From positions 62,001 to 126,000 of the forward strand of contig UCMS01000009.1 of assembly GCA_900473805.1 (NCBI GenBank): DNA of 64,000 bases, in the 5' to 3' direction. This DNA comes from Hyphomicrobiales bacterium (lineage in GTDB: Bacteria; Pseudomonadota; Alphaproteobacteria; Rhizobiales; Rhizobiaceae). The notes beneath the pieces were generated by a model. That model saw only the letters and a list, made by a program, of their open reading frames with translations, ran no database searches and was not told the DNA's origin. Below, one piece after another: positions 47,580-57,422 of the stretch (within the stretch, counting starts at the first letter, position 1; every line of letters starts with the position of its first letter). The translations under genes and the position numbers were made by a program.

Positions 47580-48656
47580 ATGCCGGGTCCTTGCCTGATC
47601 GATCGGCGCGCCTTTCTGAGGGCCGCCGGCATCTCGTTTGTGGCTGCTCTGACACCGCGCGCCGCCTACGCCCTCGACCAGACGGATGCCGTCTACGCCT
47701 CTGGTCTGAAACAGCCGGACGGGCGCTTTGCCATCGGTCTCGTTAGCGAAGCCGGCGAATTGATTGAAGAGATTGCGCTGCCGGGCCGCATCCACGGACT
47801 TTGTCACAGCAAGGTCAACGGTCTTTCCGTCGCCTTTGCGCGCAGACCCGGAACCTTCGCCGTCGTTTTCGACACCGCCCGCCGGGCCGAGCCGCAGATC
47901 ATCTCGGCGCCGGAAGGGCGGCATTACTTCGGCCATGGTGCCTTCTCGCCGGACGGGCAGCTGTTCTACGCCAGCGAAAACGATTTTGACGCCAATGCCG
48001 GCGTGATCGGGATCTATGATTGCCTGTCGAGCTTCAACCGTATCGGCGAAGTGCCGGCCCATGGAATCGGCACGCATGACATCACCGTCACATCAGACGG
48101 CATGCTTGTCATCGCCAATGGTGGCATCGAGACGCATCCGGATTTCGGCCGCACCAAACTCAATCTCGACCATATGGAGCCGTCATTGGCGCTGGTCGAT
48201 GCAAAGAGCGGCGACCTGATCCAGAAACACACCCTGCCCGCCGAGCTGCGCCAGCTCTCCACCCGCCATCTGGACATCGCCGAGGACGGCAAGATCTGGT
48301 TTGCCTGCCAATACGAAGGGCCGCGCACCGACCGGCCACCGCTGGTCGGACATTTCTCCAAGGGCGAAGCGCTCACCTTCGTGTCGCTTCCGGACGCGAC
48401 AACCGATCGCCTCGGCAACTATGTCGGTGCCATCGCCGTCAACCGCAGGCAGGGCCTCGTGGGTATTGCCTCGCCGAAGAACGGGCTCTGGGCCGTGCTC
48501 GACGGACGCGACGGGCGGCTCGTTTCGGAGACTGTGCTCGTCGACGCGGCTGGCATCGCGCCGTCGCCGGAGAGCTTCGCCGTCTCGTCCTATCGCGGCG
48601 ACTTCCTCGCGAGGACGCATCGCGTCGCCTGGGACCAGCATATCGTCCGTCTCTGA
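47580..48656 (+). CDS. Tat-exported DUF1513 protein
   Basis: A 358-residue protein of the DUF1513 family. The N-terminus CLIDRRAFLRAAGISFVAALTPRAAYA carries a twin-arginine signal with RRAFLRAA, so it is exported folded, perhaps with a cofactor. The rest is rich in beta strands such as HYFGHGAFSPDGQLFYASEND, HDITVTSDGMLVIANGGI and RHLDIAEDGKIWFA, suggesting a beta-propeller with histidines in the repeats. It is the last gene in the imelysin operon; its start lies one base past the previous stop. Its biochemical function is unknown. Confidence 0.88.
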   Translation: MPGPCLIDRRAFLRAAGISFVAALTPRAAYALDQTDAVYASGLKQPDGRFAIGLVSEAGELIEEIALPGRIHGLCHSKVNGLSVAFARRPGTFAVVFDTARRAEPQIISAPEGRHYFGHGAFSPDGQLFYASENDFDANAGVIGIYDCLSSFNRIGEVPAHGIGTHDITVTSDGMLVIANGGIETHPDFGRTKLNLDHMEPSLALVDAKSGDLIQKHTLPAELRQLSTRHLDIAEDGKIWFACQYEGPRTDRPPLVGHFSKGEALTFVSLPDATTDRLGNYVGAIAVNRRQGLVGIASPKNGLWAVLDGRDGRLVSETVLVDAAGIAPSPESFAVSSYRGDFLARTHRVAWDQHIVRL

Positions 48657-48722
48657 CCACACGTTCCAGGACGGCGCATCCCGTCCTCTGGCAAGACGTA
48701 TTCTCCGCCCTAATTAGCTGCC

Positions 48723-49175
48723 ATGCGCACCATCCTCACCTATGCCATCTTCATCTTCGTCGTCGTGTCGGCCGGTCTGTTGTCGGGCCTCCTGAACATG
48801 CCCGGCGACTGGTACCAGGCGCTGGAAAAGCCCTTCTTCAATCCGCCGGCCTGGCTGTTCGGTCCGGTCTGGACCACGCTTTACGTGCTGATCGGCATTG
48901 CCGGCGCGCGGATCTGGATGCGCGCGCCGAAATCGGCAGCCATGCAGCTGTGGTTTGCCCAGTTCGTCGCCAACATGCTCTGGTCGCCCGCGTTTTTCGG
49001 CCTGGAAAACCCCGAACTCGGGCTCACCGTGATCACCGCCATGCTCATCACGATCATCGGTTTCATGGTGAAGGCGCGAGCGATCGACCGCATATCCACT
49101 CTGCTTTTCGTCCCCTATCTCGCCTGGGTGGCTTTTGCGAGCGTGCTCAATCTCAGCATCGCCTGGCTCAACTGA
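48723..49175 (+). CDS. tspO: TspO/MBR family tryptophan-rich membrane protein
   Basis: A 150-residue outer- or inner-membrane protein with five hydrophobic helices. The family signature is MPGDWYQALEKPFFNPPAWLFGPVWTTLYVLIGIAGARIW, and other tryptophans are in LWFAQFVANMLWSPAFFG. TspO binds porphyrins and cholesterol-like ligands; in alphaproteobacteria it tunes tetrapyrrole and photosynthesis genes, and in rhizobia some stress responses. It follows the iron operon by 66 bp, an interesting neighbour since tetrapyrroles and iron metabolism are linked. Cotranscription is possible but not shown. Confidence 0.92.
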   Translation: MRTILTYAIFIFVVVSAGLLSGLLNMPGDWYQALEKPFFNPPAWLFGPVWTTLYVLIGIAGARIWMRAPKSAAMQLWFAQFVANMLWSPAFFGLENPELGLTVITAMLITIIGFMVKARAIDRISTLLFVPYLAWVAFASVLNLSIAWLN

Positions 49176-49243
49176 ATTCTGCCTTCCGACAGCTTGCGTG
49201 CCGTAATGCTGCGTGCCACTTTCGCGCCGAAGGGGCACCAAGC

Positions 49244-49693
49244 ATGACAGAAATCGATCCTGATACCGTCGAGGCGCGCATTCGGCGCAGTTTCGCGCGC
49301 CAAGGCGCCATGGAGACGCTGGGGGCGGAGCTGTCCCATATCAGCCAGGGCGTCGTCGAAATCGAACTGCGCTACGATGCGAAGCTGACCCAACAACACG
49401 GCTTCCTGCATGCAGGCGTCATCTCCGCAGCACTCGATACGGCCTGCAGCTATGCCGCCTATACGGTGGTCGAGCCGGAAGTCTCACTGCTGACCATCGA
49501 ATTCAAGGTGAACCTGATGTCGCCGGGCCGCGGCGAACGCTTCCTGTTTCGCGGCGAAATCACCAAGCCCGGCTCCAACATCATCGTCGCCGACGGACGC
49601 GGTTATGCGCTGACCGATGGGCCAGCAAAACTGATTGCATCGATGACCAGCACCTTGATGGTGATCCGCGGACGGGAGGGGATTTCCGGATGA
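49244..49693 (+). CDS. PaaI-family thioesterase
   Basis: A 149-residue hotdog-fold protein of the PaaI/YbgC-like group. The segment QHGFLHAGVISAALDTACSYAAYT is the conserved HGG(V/A)-type region (here HAG) around the active site, followed by TIEFKVNLMSPGRGERFLFRGEI and DGRGYAL. It probably hydrolyses acyl- or aryl-CoA. ATG 49244 has GAAGGGG nearby; a longer frame in the tspO region was rejected. The MTA/SAH nucleosidase gene overlaps its end by 4 bp (49690-49693). Confidence 0.88.
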   Translation: MTEIDPDTVEARIRRSFARQGAMETLGAELSHISQGVVEIELRYDAKLTQQHGFLHAGVISAALDTACSYAAYTVVEPEVSLLTIEFKVNLMSPGRGERFLFRGEITKPGSNIIVADGRGYALTDGPAKLIASMTSTLMVIRGREGISG

Positions 49694-50328
49694 GTTATGA
49701 GATGAAGTCCATTGCCGGCAAAAATGTGCTCTTCGTCATGGCGGCGGATGCCGAATATGGTGTCTTTCTCCGAACCCGCATCTCGCCGCTGATGACCGGG
49801 GTCGGCCCGGTCGAGGCCGCCGTGGTGCTGACCAAGGAACTGGCGCGGCTTTCCACCCATGACGACCTTCCGGATCTCGTCGTCTCGCTGGGATCTGCCG
49901 GCTCAGCCAGGCTCGACCAGGCCGAGGTTTACCAGGTCTCCTCCGTCTCCTATCGCGACATGGATGCCTCTGCCTTCGGGTTCGAGAAGGGCAAGACGCC
50001 TTTCCTTGACCTTCCCATCGCCGTCGAGCTTCCCTTGCGTATTCCCGGCATCCCCGTCGCCAGCCTGTCGACCGGCGCCAATGTCGTCTCGGGTGCTGCC
50101 TATCAGACGATCGATGCCGATATGGTCGAGATGGAGACCTTCGCCATCCTGCGCGCCTGCCAGAGTTTTGGCGTGCCTCTGATCGGTCTGCGCGGCATTT
50201 CCGATGGCCGCCACGACGTCAACCACATCGACGACTGGACGCAGTATCTGCACATCATCGACAAGAAGCTGGCGCTGGCCGTCGACGGCCTGCAGACGGC
50301 GCTCGAAGACGGCGTCTTCTGGTTCTGA
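49690..50328 (+). CDS. mtnN: 5'-methylthioadenosine/S-adenosylhomocysteine nucleosidase
   Basis: A 212-residue purine nucleosidase that removes adenine from MTA and SAH. The conserved active-site residues appear as Glu22 in MAADAEYGVF, the central VEMETFAIL (Glu for ribose) and RGISDGRHDVN (Asp for N7). The sequence is somewhat shorter than E. coli MtnN. It overlaps the thioesterase stop by ATGA (49690-49693), so the pair is translationally coupled. It may recycle SAM by-products of the methyltransferases in this cell; that link is general. Confidence 0.87.
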   Translation: MSYEMKSIAGKNVLFVMAADAEYGVFLRTRISPLMTGVGPVEAAVVLTKELARLSTHDDLPDLVVSLGSAGSARLDQAEVYQVSSVSYRDMDASAFGFEKGKTPFLDLPIAVELPLRIPGIPVASLSTGANVVSGAAYQTIDADMVEMETFAILRACQSFGVPLIGLRGISDGRHDVNHIDDWTQYLHIIDKKLALAVDGLQTALEDGVFWF

Positions 50329-50404
50329 GCAGGCGCACAAAAAATCAGGATTCTCCGGGCGATCTGCCATTGAAAGATGGGCTCGTTTTCTTTAAAGGCT
50401 CGCC

Positions 50405-51967
<1,563 letters not shown>

Positions 51968-51975
51968 TGGAATGA

Positions 51976-52010
51976 CAACGGGGCTGCCTCAGGCGGCCCC
52001 GTTTTCGTTT
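51976..52010 (+). terminator. Rho-independent terminator of guaA
   Basis: ACGGGGC and GCCCCGT, 7 bp perfect, with an 11-nt loop and a TTTCGTTT tail, starting 11 nt after the guaA stop. It also separates guaA from the convergent MscS gene. Confidence 0.85.
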
Positions 52011-52021
52011 GCGGTAATGCC

Positions 52022-53536
52022 TCAGGCTTTTTCCAAGGGTTGCCGGCGACCGAGCCTTGCGGAAAGAATGTCCATTCCGAGGTCGGAGAGCAGCGGCGAA
52101 GAGATCAGGATCTTCCGACGCAGGTCCGCCGCCTCCGGATGGTTGGCGAGCGCGGCCTGGCGGCTTTCGTCAAACACCAGCAAATCGGCGGAATAAACGA
52201 CCGTCCGCTTGCGCGTCGCCTGCGGCTCGAATTGCAGCCGTCCGGCCCAGCCAAAGGCATCACCCGACTGCAGATGGCGCAGCGGACGATCGGGGGCATT
52301 GGAGAGAAAACGCTCCCGGTCGAGGGGATCGGGGACGCGTGTGGCGAGTGCCTGATAGAGGAGATAGGGATCGGTGGTCAGGCTGCCGTAGTGCTCGGCC
52401 AGCGTGAAGGACACCGGCCCCAGGAACAATGCGGCCTGGCGGGCGACCTTGCGGATGACACCGGTCGGGATCAGGGCCATCCTGTCTTGTCCGAATTCCG
52501 CGGCGAGGATCGGGGCAAGCTCGGCCTCGAGATCGATTTCGTGGCTCAACACTTCCTCGTGCAACCCGCCGTCGACGACGAAGCCCGCGAGCTCCGGCGG
52601 CACGGTTTCGCCCGGCCCGAACCGGAGCAGGCGCCCATGCTCCGCCAGTTCGCCACCGAAGCCGGCGTCGGAGGGCAGCTCGGGTGCGATCGGGCTGCGG
52701 CTCAGTCCCGTCATCGGGATGTCGGACCTGTCGAAGGCATACCACAGTGCCGTCAGGACACGCGAGGCGAGCGATGCCGTATCGATCGGCTTGTTGGTGT
52801 AGCAGCGCAGAGTGTAGCGCATGACACCCGTTTCGGGCTCGGGGCCGACCAGAACGACCGAGGGAAGCGGATCTTCGGCGATACCCGGCACGCCACGGTC
52901 GAGCACTTCTTCCGCCACCTTTAGTACGCGCATGGGGGGAATGCTGTCCGGCACCAGCAGAGGCACCGCAATCCGCACCGGCTGGCCGCGCCGCACCACT
53001 TCCACCGCATCCGTGGCAAGCGTGCTGTTCGGCAAGACGACCGAGCTGCCGTCCGGCGTACGCAGGAAGATCGAGCGCCACTTCAGCGCGACGACTTCCC
53101 CTTCGACCGAGCCCTTGCGGATGAAGTCGCCGACCCGCAGCGGACGCTCCAGCTCGATCGACAGGCCGGAAAACAGATTGCCCAGCGTGTTCTGCAGGGC
53201 AAAACCGAGGACGAGCGAGACGATCGCGGATGTGGCGAGCAGGCTGGTGATGTCGAAGGCCATGCCATAATGCAGCCAGACCAGCATGGCGGCGATGTAG
53301 ATGACGATCGAGCTCATGACCTTGACGAGGTCGGTCGTCCGGCTGTTGCCATCGCTGTCATCGACCAGCGTCGAAACGAGCACCTCGACGAAGCGCGCAG
53401 CACTCAGTGCCGTCAGGAAATAGGCGGCGTCGCGCAGCACCGGCGCCCATGCGGCGCGTTCCGGATCCAGCGTGACGAAGAGCAGCCACGTGAGGGCCGT
53501 CGAGGCGACGAGCAGAGCGGAGAGCAGATAGCTCAT
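52022..53536 (-). CDS. MscS-family mechanosensitive channel with long C-terminal domain
   Basis: A 504-residue inner-membrane channel. Three or four N-terminal hydrophobic helices lead to the pore helix TSLLATSAIVSLVLGFALQNTLGNLFSGL (97-125) with the MscS pattern, followed by the beta domain ERPLRVGDFIRKGSVEGEVVALKWRSIFLRTPDGSSVVLPNSTL. After about residue 290 there is an extra ~215-residue cytosolic region beyond the standard MscS end; part of it (GRLLRFGPGETVPPELAGFVVDGGL) resembles a degenerate cyclic-nucleotide-binding fold. ATG 53536 overlaps the upstream stop by ATGA, fixing the start. The long upstream frame to 54088 is noise from the other gene. Confidence 0.88.
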   Translation of the reverse strand: MSYLLSALLVASTALTWLLFVTLDPERAAWAPVLRDAAYFLTALSAARFVEVLVSTLVDDSDGNSRTTDLVKVMSSIVIYIAAMLVWLHYGMAFDITSLLATSAIVSLVLGFALQNTLGNLFSGLSIELERPLRVGDFIRKGSVEGEVVALKWRSIFLRTPDGSSVVLPNSTLATDAVEVVRRGQPVRIAVPLLVPDSIPPMRVLKVAEEVLDRGVPGIAEDPLPSVVLVGPEPETGVMRYTLRCYTNKPIDTASLASRVLTALWYAFDRSDIPMTGLSRSPIAPELPSDAGFGGELAEHGRLLRFGPGETVPPELAGFVVDGGLHEEVLSHEIDLEAELAPILAAEFGQDRMALIPTGVIRKVARQAALFLGPVSFTLAEHYGSLTTDPYLLYQALATRVPDPLDRERFLSNAPDRPLRHLQSGDAFGWAGRLQFEPQATRKRTVVYSADLLVFDESRQAALANHPEAADLRRKILISSPLLSDLGMDILSARLGRRQPLEKA

Positions 53537-54429
53537 AGGTCCTTCTTCCTGCCGCCGAGATCGGGAAAGAGCCTGAGGGCCTCGTTCAGGCTGACGCGCA
53601 GACGCGAGATCGACTGTTCGAGATCGTAGAACTGGCCATTCATCCGGACCCGAGGCTCGGCCCCCTGCCACTCGGCTCCCAGACTGGTCTCGATCGTCTG
53701 GCGGGTGATCGTCTCCAGCGGATGGGTGACGTAGCGGCGCAGGAGCAGCAGAAAGATGGCGAGCGACAGCACGAAGACGCAGGTGAGCGCGCCGAGGGTC
53801 ACTGCAAGGCTTTTTGCCGCCTGCCGGTTCGGACCGGCCACCGGCACCTCGATCAACTGCATGCCAATCACGTCGCCCATCTTCCAGCCGAAGCCGTTGT
53901 TGCCGTATTTGGCCACCATCGACGCGGGCGCCACCTCCGGTGTCGAATGACATTGCAGACAAGCTTCGCTCGGCATGCGCAACGGCCTTGCGAGATAGAA
54001 GCGCCGTTCCGCCCCCTCGCCCACCTCGCCGGATTGCTCCTTCAGCTCGGCATCGTCCTGGAAATTCTGCAGGAGCGTAACCTCCCAATCATTGGCGCGA
54101 TCCTCGATATTGGTCGGGTTAAGCGAGGCCTCGCGGTAGCGATAATCGGGAAACTTTTCGCGCAGGATGCCCAGCGTGGTCTGTGCCCCGTAGGAGGGGA
54201 CCATCTGCGGGTGGAACTCGTCATAGCCGAGGGCCTTTACCAAAGGCGCCACCTGACTGCTGGTGTAGTTGCGCATGGCGAGACCCATTTCCAGAAGAAC
54301 ACGGGACTTTTCGTTGACCTCGCTGCGGGCCTGACGAAATTCCAGCGTGTAGGAAATATAGCCGGCGATCAGCAAACCGAAGATAAAACAGACGGCCAAA
54401 ATCAATCCGAGACGAAACTCTATCCGCAT
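53533..54429 (-). CDS. Membrane-anchored heme-c sensor (DUF3365/Tll0287-like)
   Basis: A 298-residue protein with transmembrane helix 1 at about 8-28, a periplasmic domain, helix 2 at 208-230 and a cytosolic HAMP-like tail (VTHPLETITRQTIE, coiled to the end). The periplasmic domain resembles Tll0287 (DUF3365), with an N-terminal RSEVNEKSRVLLEMGLAMRNYTSSQVAPL helix and a heme-c site CLQCH (157-161). There is no catalytic output domain, so it must act through a partner; the coupled MscS channel gene, whose start overlaps its stop, is the obvious candidate. Confidence 0.85.
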   Translation of the reverse strand: MRIEFRLGLILAVCFIFGLLIAGYISYTLEFRQARSEVNEKSRVLLEMGLAMRNYTSSQVAPLVKALGYDEFHPQMVPSYGAQTTLGILREKFPDYRYREASLNPTNIEDRANDWEVTLLQNFQDDAELKEQSGEVGEGAERRFYLARPLRMPSEACLQCHSTPEVAPASMVAKYGNNGFGWKMGDVIGMQLIEVPVAGPNRQAAKSLAVTLGALTCVFVLSLAIFLLLLRRYVTHPLETITRQTIETSLGAEWQGAEPRVRMNGQFYDLEQSISRLRVSLNEALRLFPDLGGRKKDL

Positions 54430-54632
54430 GGTGCCTCCAAGAGCTGCGGGTTCATCTGCAATGCGACTGAAAGATGTTTATGCGTTGCAGCATAATACGA
54501 AGCTTTGGCGTGGCAATCAGTCGCGACGTCCAAAAGTGACCTATTTTTCGGCGTCCCCTGCGTCTGGCCGCAACGCTTGATTTGCGGCCCTGCTTTGCTA
54601 TTCCTCGCAGCAGGTTTTCGAGGAAGAAGCGC

Positions 54633-54980
54633 ATGACCACGATCTACGGCATCAAGAACTGCGACACGATGAAGAAGGCGCGCACCTGGCTCGAGGAACA
54701 CAGCGTGGCGCATGACTTCCACGACTACAAAGCCAAGGGCATCGATGCCTCGACCCTCGACAGCTGGATAGGCAAGGTTGGCTGGGAAGTACTGCTCAAC
54801 AAGGCCGGCACGACCTTCAAGAAGCTCGACGAGGCGCAGAAGGCGAATCTGGACGCGGCAAAGGCCAAGACGCTGATGCTGGAGCAGCCGTCGATGATCA
54901 AGCGGCCGGTGCTCGATGTCGACGGCAAGCTCACGGTCGGCTTCAAGCCCGAGACCTATCAGCAGACCTTCGAGGCCTAA
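54633..54980 (+). CDS. ArsC/Spx-family protein (YffB-like)
   Basis: A 115-residue thioredoxin-fold protein. The N-terminus TTIYGIKNCDTMKKARTWLEEHSVAHDFHDYKAKGI contains the single catalytic-type Cys of the arsenate reductase/YffB group, without a second adjacent Cys. The C-terminal SMIKRPVLDVDGKLTVGFKPE matches the YffB signature. YffB-type proteins are often glutathione-dependent and are probably not true arsenate reductases. The start is ATG 54633 with GAGGAAG upstream. YbaK begins 4 nt downstream. Confidence 0.9.
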   Translation: MTTIYGIKNCDTMKKARTWLEEHSVAHDFHDYKAKGIDASTLDSWIGKVGWEVLLNKAGTTFKKLDEAQKANLDAAKAKTLMLEQPSMIKRPVLDVDGKLTVGFKPETYQQTFEA

Positions 54981-54983
54981 GAC

Positions 54984-55457
54984 ATGGCGAAGACCACCCG
55001 CGCCACGCAGTTTCTCGACAAGGCCGGTGTGGCCTATACCACCGTGACCTATGACTACGACCCGAATGCCGAGCGCATCGGGCTGCAGGCGGCGGAAGCG
55101 ATCGGGGAGCATCCCTCTCGGGTGTTGAAGACGCTGATGGCCGAACTCGATGGCAAGCCGGTCTGCGTCGTCGTGCCCTCCGACAAGGAGGTGTCGATGA
55201 AGAAGCTCGCCAGCGCCTTCGGCGGCAAATCGGCGGCGATGATGAAGCCGGCCAATGCGGAAAAGCTCACCGGCTTCGTCGTCGGCGGCATCAGTCCCTT
55301 CGGGCAGAAGAAACAGGTGCCGACCGCAATCGAGATCAGCGCCATGGACGAGGCGCTCGTCTACATGAATGGCGGGCAGCGCGGGTTGCAGGTGCGGCTC
55401 TCGCCGCAGGATGCACTCACGGCGCTGGATGCGATTGCGGCGCCGCTCGTTGCCTGA
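54984..55457 (+). CDS. ybaK: Cys-tRNA(Pro) deacylase YbaK
   Basis: A 157-residue protein that hydrolyses mischarged Cys-tRNA(Pro). The core TLMAELDGKPVCVVVPSDKEVSMKKLASAFGGKSAAMM contains the conserved lysine and the YbaK-family motif, followed by TGFVVGGISPFGQKKQVPTAIE. The C-terminus RLSPQDALTALDAIAAPLV is also typical. The start ATG 54984 lies 4 nt after the ArsC-like stop, so the two form a small operon. Confidence 0.93.
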   Translation: MAKTTRATQFLDKAGVAYTTVTYDYDPNAERIGLQAAEAIGEHPSRVLKTLMAELDGKPVCVVVPSDKEVSMKKLASAFGGKSAAMMKPANAEKLTGFVVGGISPFGQKKQVPTAIEISAMDEALVYMNGGQRGLQVRLSPQDALTALDAIAAPLVA

Positions 55458-55542
55458 CGTCATCCATGCTTTGGCGCCGATGGTCTGGACTTCGCCATCT
55501 TTCCCCTTAAGTCTGGCGTGACAGCCACAACAGGAATACCCC

Positions 55543-56793
55543 ATGACCCTTCCCGATCTCTCCGCCTCCATCGATCCGACCAAGCTAGACAAGCTCGCCG
55601 AGGTGGCGATCAAGGTCGGTCTACAGTTGCAGAAGGGCCAGGATCTGGTGCTGACCGCGCCGCTCGTCGCCGTGCCGCTGGTGCGCCTGATCACGGCCCA
55701 TGCCTACAAGGCTGGGGCTTCGACCGTCACGACCTTCTATTCGGACGAAGAGACGACGCTCGCGCGTTATCGCCATGGCCACGACGAGAGTTTCGACCGG
55801 GCGCCGAACTGGCTCTATGACGGCATGGCAAAGGCCTATGAGAAGGGGGCAGCACGCCTCGCGATCTCCGGCGACAATCCGATGCTGCTCGCCTCGGAAG
55901 ACCCGGCCAAAGTCGGCCGCGCCAACAAGGCGACCTCGATCGCCTACAAGCCGGCGCTGGAGCATATCTCCAATTTCGACATCAACTGGAATATCTGCTC
56001 CTATCCGAACCCGTCCTGGGCGAAGCTCGTCTTCCCGGATCTGCCGATCGAAGAGGCCGTGCGCAAGCTGGCCGACGCCATCTTCGCCGCCTCACGCGTC
56101 GATCGCGAAGATCCGGTCGCGGCCTGGGCCGAACATAATTCCGAACTGAAGAAGCGGTCGACCTGGCTGAACGGCGAGCGTTTTGCCGCTCTGCATTTCA
56201 CCGGCCCCGGCACAGATCTGACGGTTGGCCTCGCAGACGGCCATGAATGGCATGGCGGCGCCTCGACGGCGAAGAACGGCGTGACCTGCAATCCCAACAT
56301 CCCGACGGAAGAAGTCTTCACCACGCCGCATGCGCTGAAGGTGGAGGGTCATGTCTCCTCAACCAAGCCGCTTTCCCATCAGGGCACGCTGATCGACAAT
56401 ATTCAGGTGCGCTTCGAAGGCGGACGAATCGTCGAGGCCAAGGCCTCGAAGGGCGAGGCCGTGCTCAACAAGGTGCTCGACACCGACGAGGGCGCACGGC
56501 GCCTCGGTGAAGTGGCGCTGGTGCCGCATTCCTCGCCGATCTCGGCCTCGGGTATCCTGTTCTACAACACCCTCTTCGACGAAAACGCCTCCTGCCACAT
56601 TGCGCTCGGCCAGTGCTATTCGAAGTGCTTCCTCAACGGCGCCTCGCTCAGCCAGGAACAGATCAAGGCGCAGGGCGGTAATTCCTCGCTGATCCACATC
56701 GACTGGATGATCGGATCGGGCCAGGTGGACATCGACGGCATCCGTGCCGACGGCTCGAAGGTGCCGGTGATGCGTCAGGGCGAGTGGGCCTGA
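55543..56793 (+). CDS. M29-family aminopeptidase
   Basis: A 416-residue metallo-aminopeptidase of family M29 (aminopeptidase T/AmpS). The HEWHGGASTAKNGVTCNPNIPTEEVFTTPHALKVEGHVSSTKPL stretch has the conserved Glu of the cofactor site, and the C-terminus shows the metal ligands ALGQCYSKCF and NSSLIHIDWMIGS, both diagnostic. It begins at ATG 55543 with CAGGAA upstream. It is a cytosolic enzyme, probably clearing small peptides. It is followed by a bidirectional terminator. Confidence 0.93.
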   Translation: MTLPDLSASIDPTKLDKLAEVAIKVGLQLQKGQDLVLTAPLVAVPLVRLITAHAYKAGASTVTTFYSDEETTLARYRHGHDESFDRAPNWLYDGMAKAYEKGAARLAISGDNPMLLASEDPAKVGRANKATSIAYKPALEHISNFDINWNICSYPNPSWAKLVFPDLPIEEAVRKLADAIFAASRVDREDPVAAWAEHNSELKKRSTWLNGERFAALHFTGPGTDLTVGLADGHEWHGGASTAKNGVTCNPNIPTEEVFTTPHALKVEGHVSSTKPLSHQGTLIDNIQVRFEGGRIVEAKASKGEAVLNKVLDTDEGARRLGEVALVPHSSPISASGILFYNTLFDENASCHIALGQCYSKCFLNGASLSQEQIKAQGGNSSLIHIDWMIGSGQVDIDGIRADGSKVPVMRQGEWA

Positions 56794-56817
56794 AGGGGCA
56801 CCTCTGCCGCCGCCAAC

Positions 56818-56856
56818 AAAAAACCCCGTCCTGTTGCCGGGGCGGGGTTTTGTTTT
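56818..56856. terminator. Bidirectional rho-independent terminator
   Basis: AAACCCCG and CGGGGTTT pair around an inner GC loop, with A-rich sequence to the left and TTGTTTT to the right. It lies between the convergent aminopeptidase and secreted-protein genes and serves both. Confidence 0.82.
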
Positions 56857-56871
56857 GGAGGCGTGCGCGGC

Positions 56872-57225
56872 TCAGCGGTAGTAGACGATCTTGCCGCCGT
56901 TGAGCGCGGTCTGGACCCACAGCACGTTGTGCTGTGCTATGCCGCGCACCTGGAGTGCCGCAACAAGGCTCGGATCTTCCGCCACGACCGATTGGGCCAA
57001 ACGCAGGCTGTTGCCCGTCGGGTGGATTGCCTGCATCGGATAGGTGTGGCGGTCGAAGCCACCGAGGTCGACCCGGATGGCGGTGACATTGCCATTGTAC
57101 TGCTTGCCAAACAGGATTTCCCGCGGCGTCCAGCCGCCGGCCTCGACATAGGTCGCGGCGCTCGCGGGAACTGTGCCAAAGGCTGCTGCAGCCAAAGCTG
57201 CGGCCAGAATGACTTTCTTCATCAT
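56872..57225 (-). CDS. Small secreted protein, unknown function
   Basis: A 117-residue exported protein. The signal peptide MMKKVILAAALAAAAFGTVPASA is convincing; the mature part has no cysteine and no recognised domain: it contains EILFGKQYNGNVTAIRVDLGGFDRHTYPMQAIHPTGN and ends GGKIVYYR. The segment around FDRHTY suggests a small beta-rich fold. ATG 57225 was chosen because GGAG is 7 nt upstream, while the ATG at 57231 sits directly beside it. It is transcribed opposite the aminopeptidase. Its function is unknown. Confidence 0.78.
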   Translation of the reverse strand: MMKKVILAAALAAAAFGTVPASAATYVEAGGWTPREILFGKQYNGNVTAIRVDLGGFDRHTYPMQAIHPTGNSLRLAQSVVAEDPSLVAALQVRGIAQHNVLWVQTALNGGKIVYYR

Positions 57226-57422
57226 GATCATACTCCGTTTTACCGGTCGCTTGGGAGGACATCCGGTTTCAGCGCCCCATGTGGCGACGATGAAGATCGT
57301 TGTCCAGTATAATCACATGAGGTTGATCAATTGCGCGCAACTGATTTTGGAGCAGTGAGGGGCGGACCCCATCTCCACGGGTTCGTTTCGCGCAACGAGG
57401 GCAGCCGAACCGGACGGCGAAC

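Noticed and set aside
53537..54088. Upstream extension of the MscS channel to 688 residues
   Set aside because: It overlaps the whole second half of the heme-sensor gene; the ATGA junction at 53533-53536 gives a clear start.
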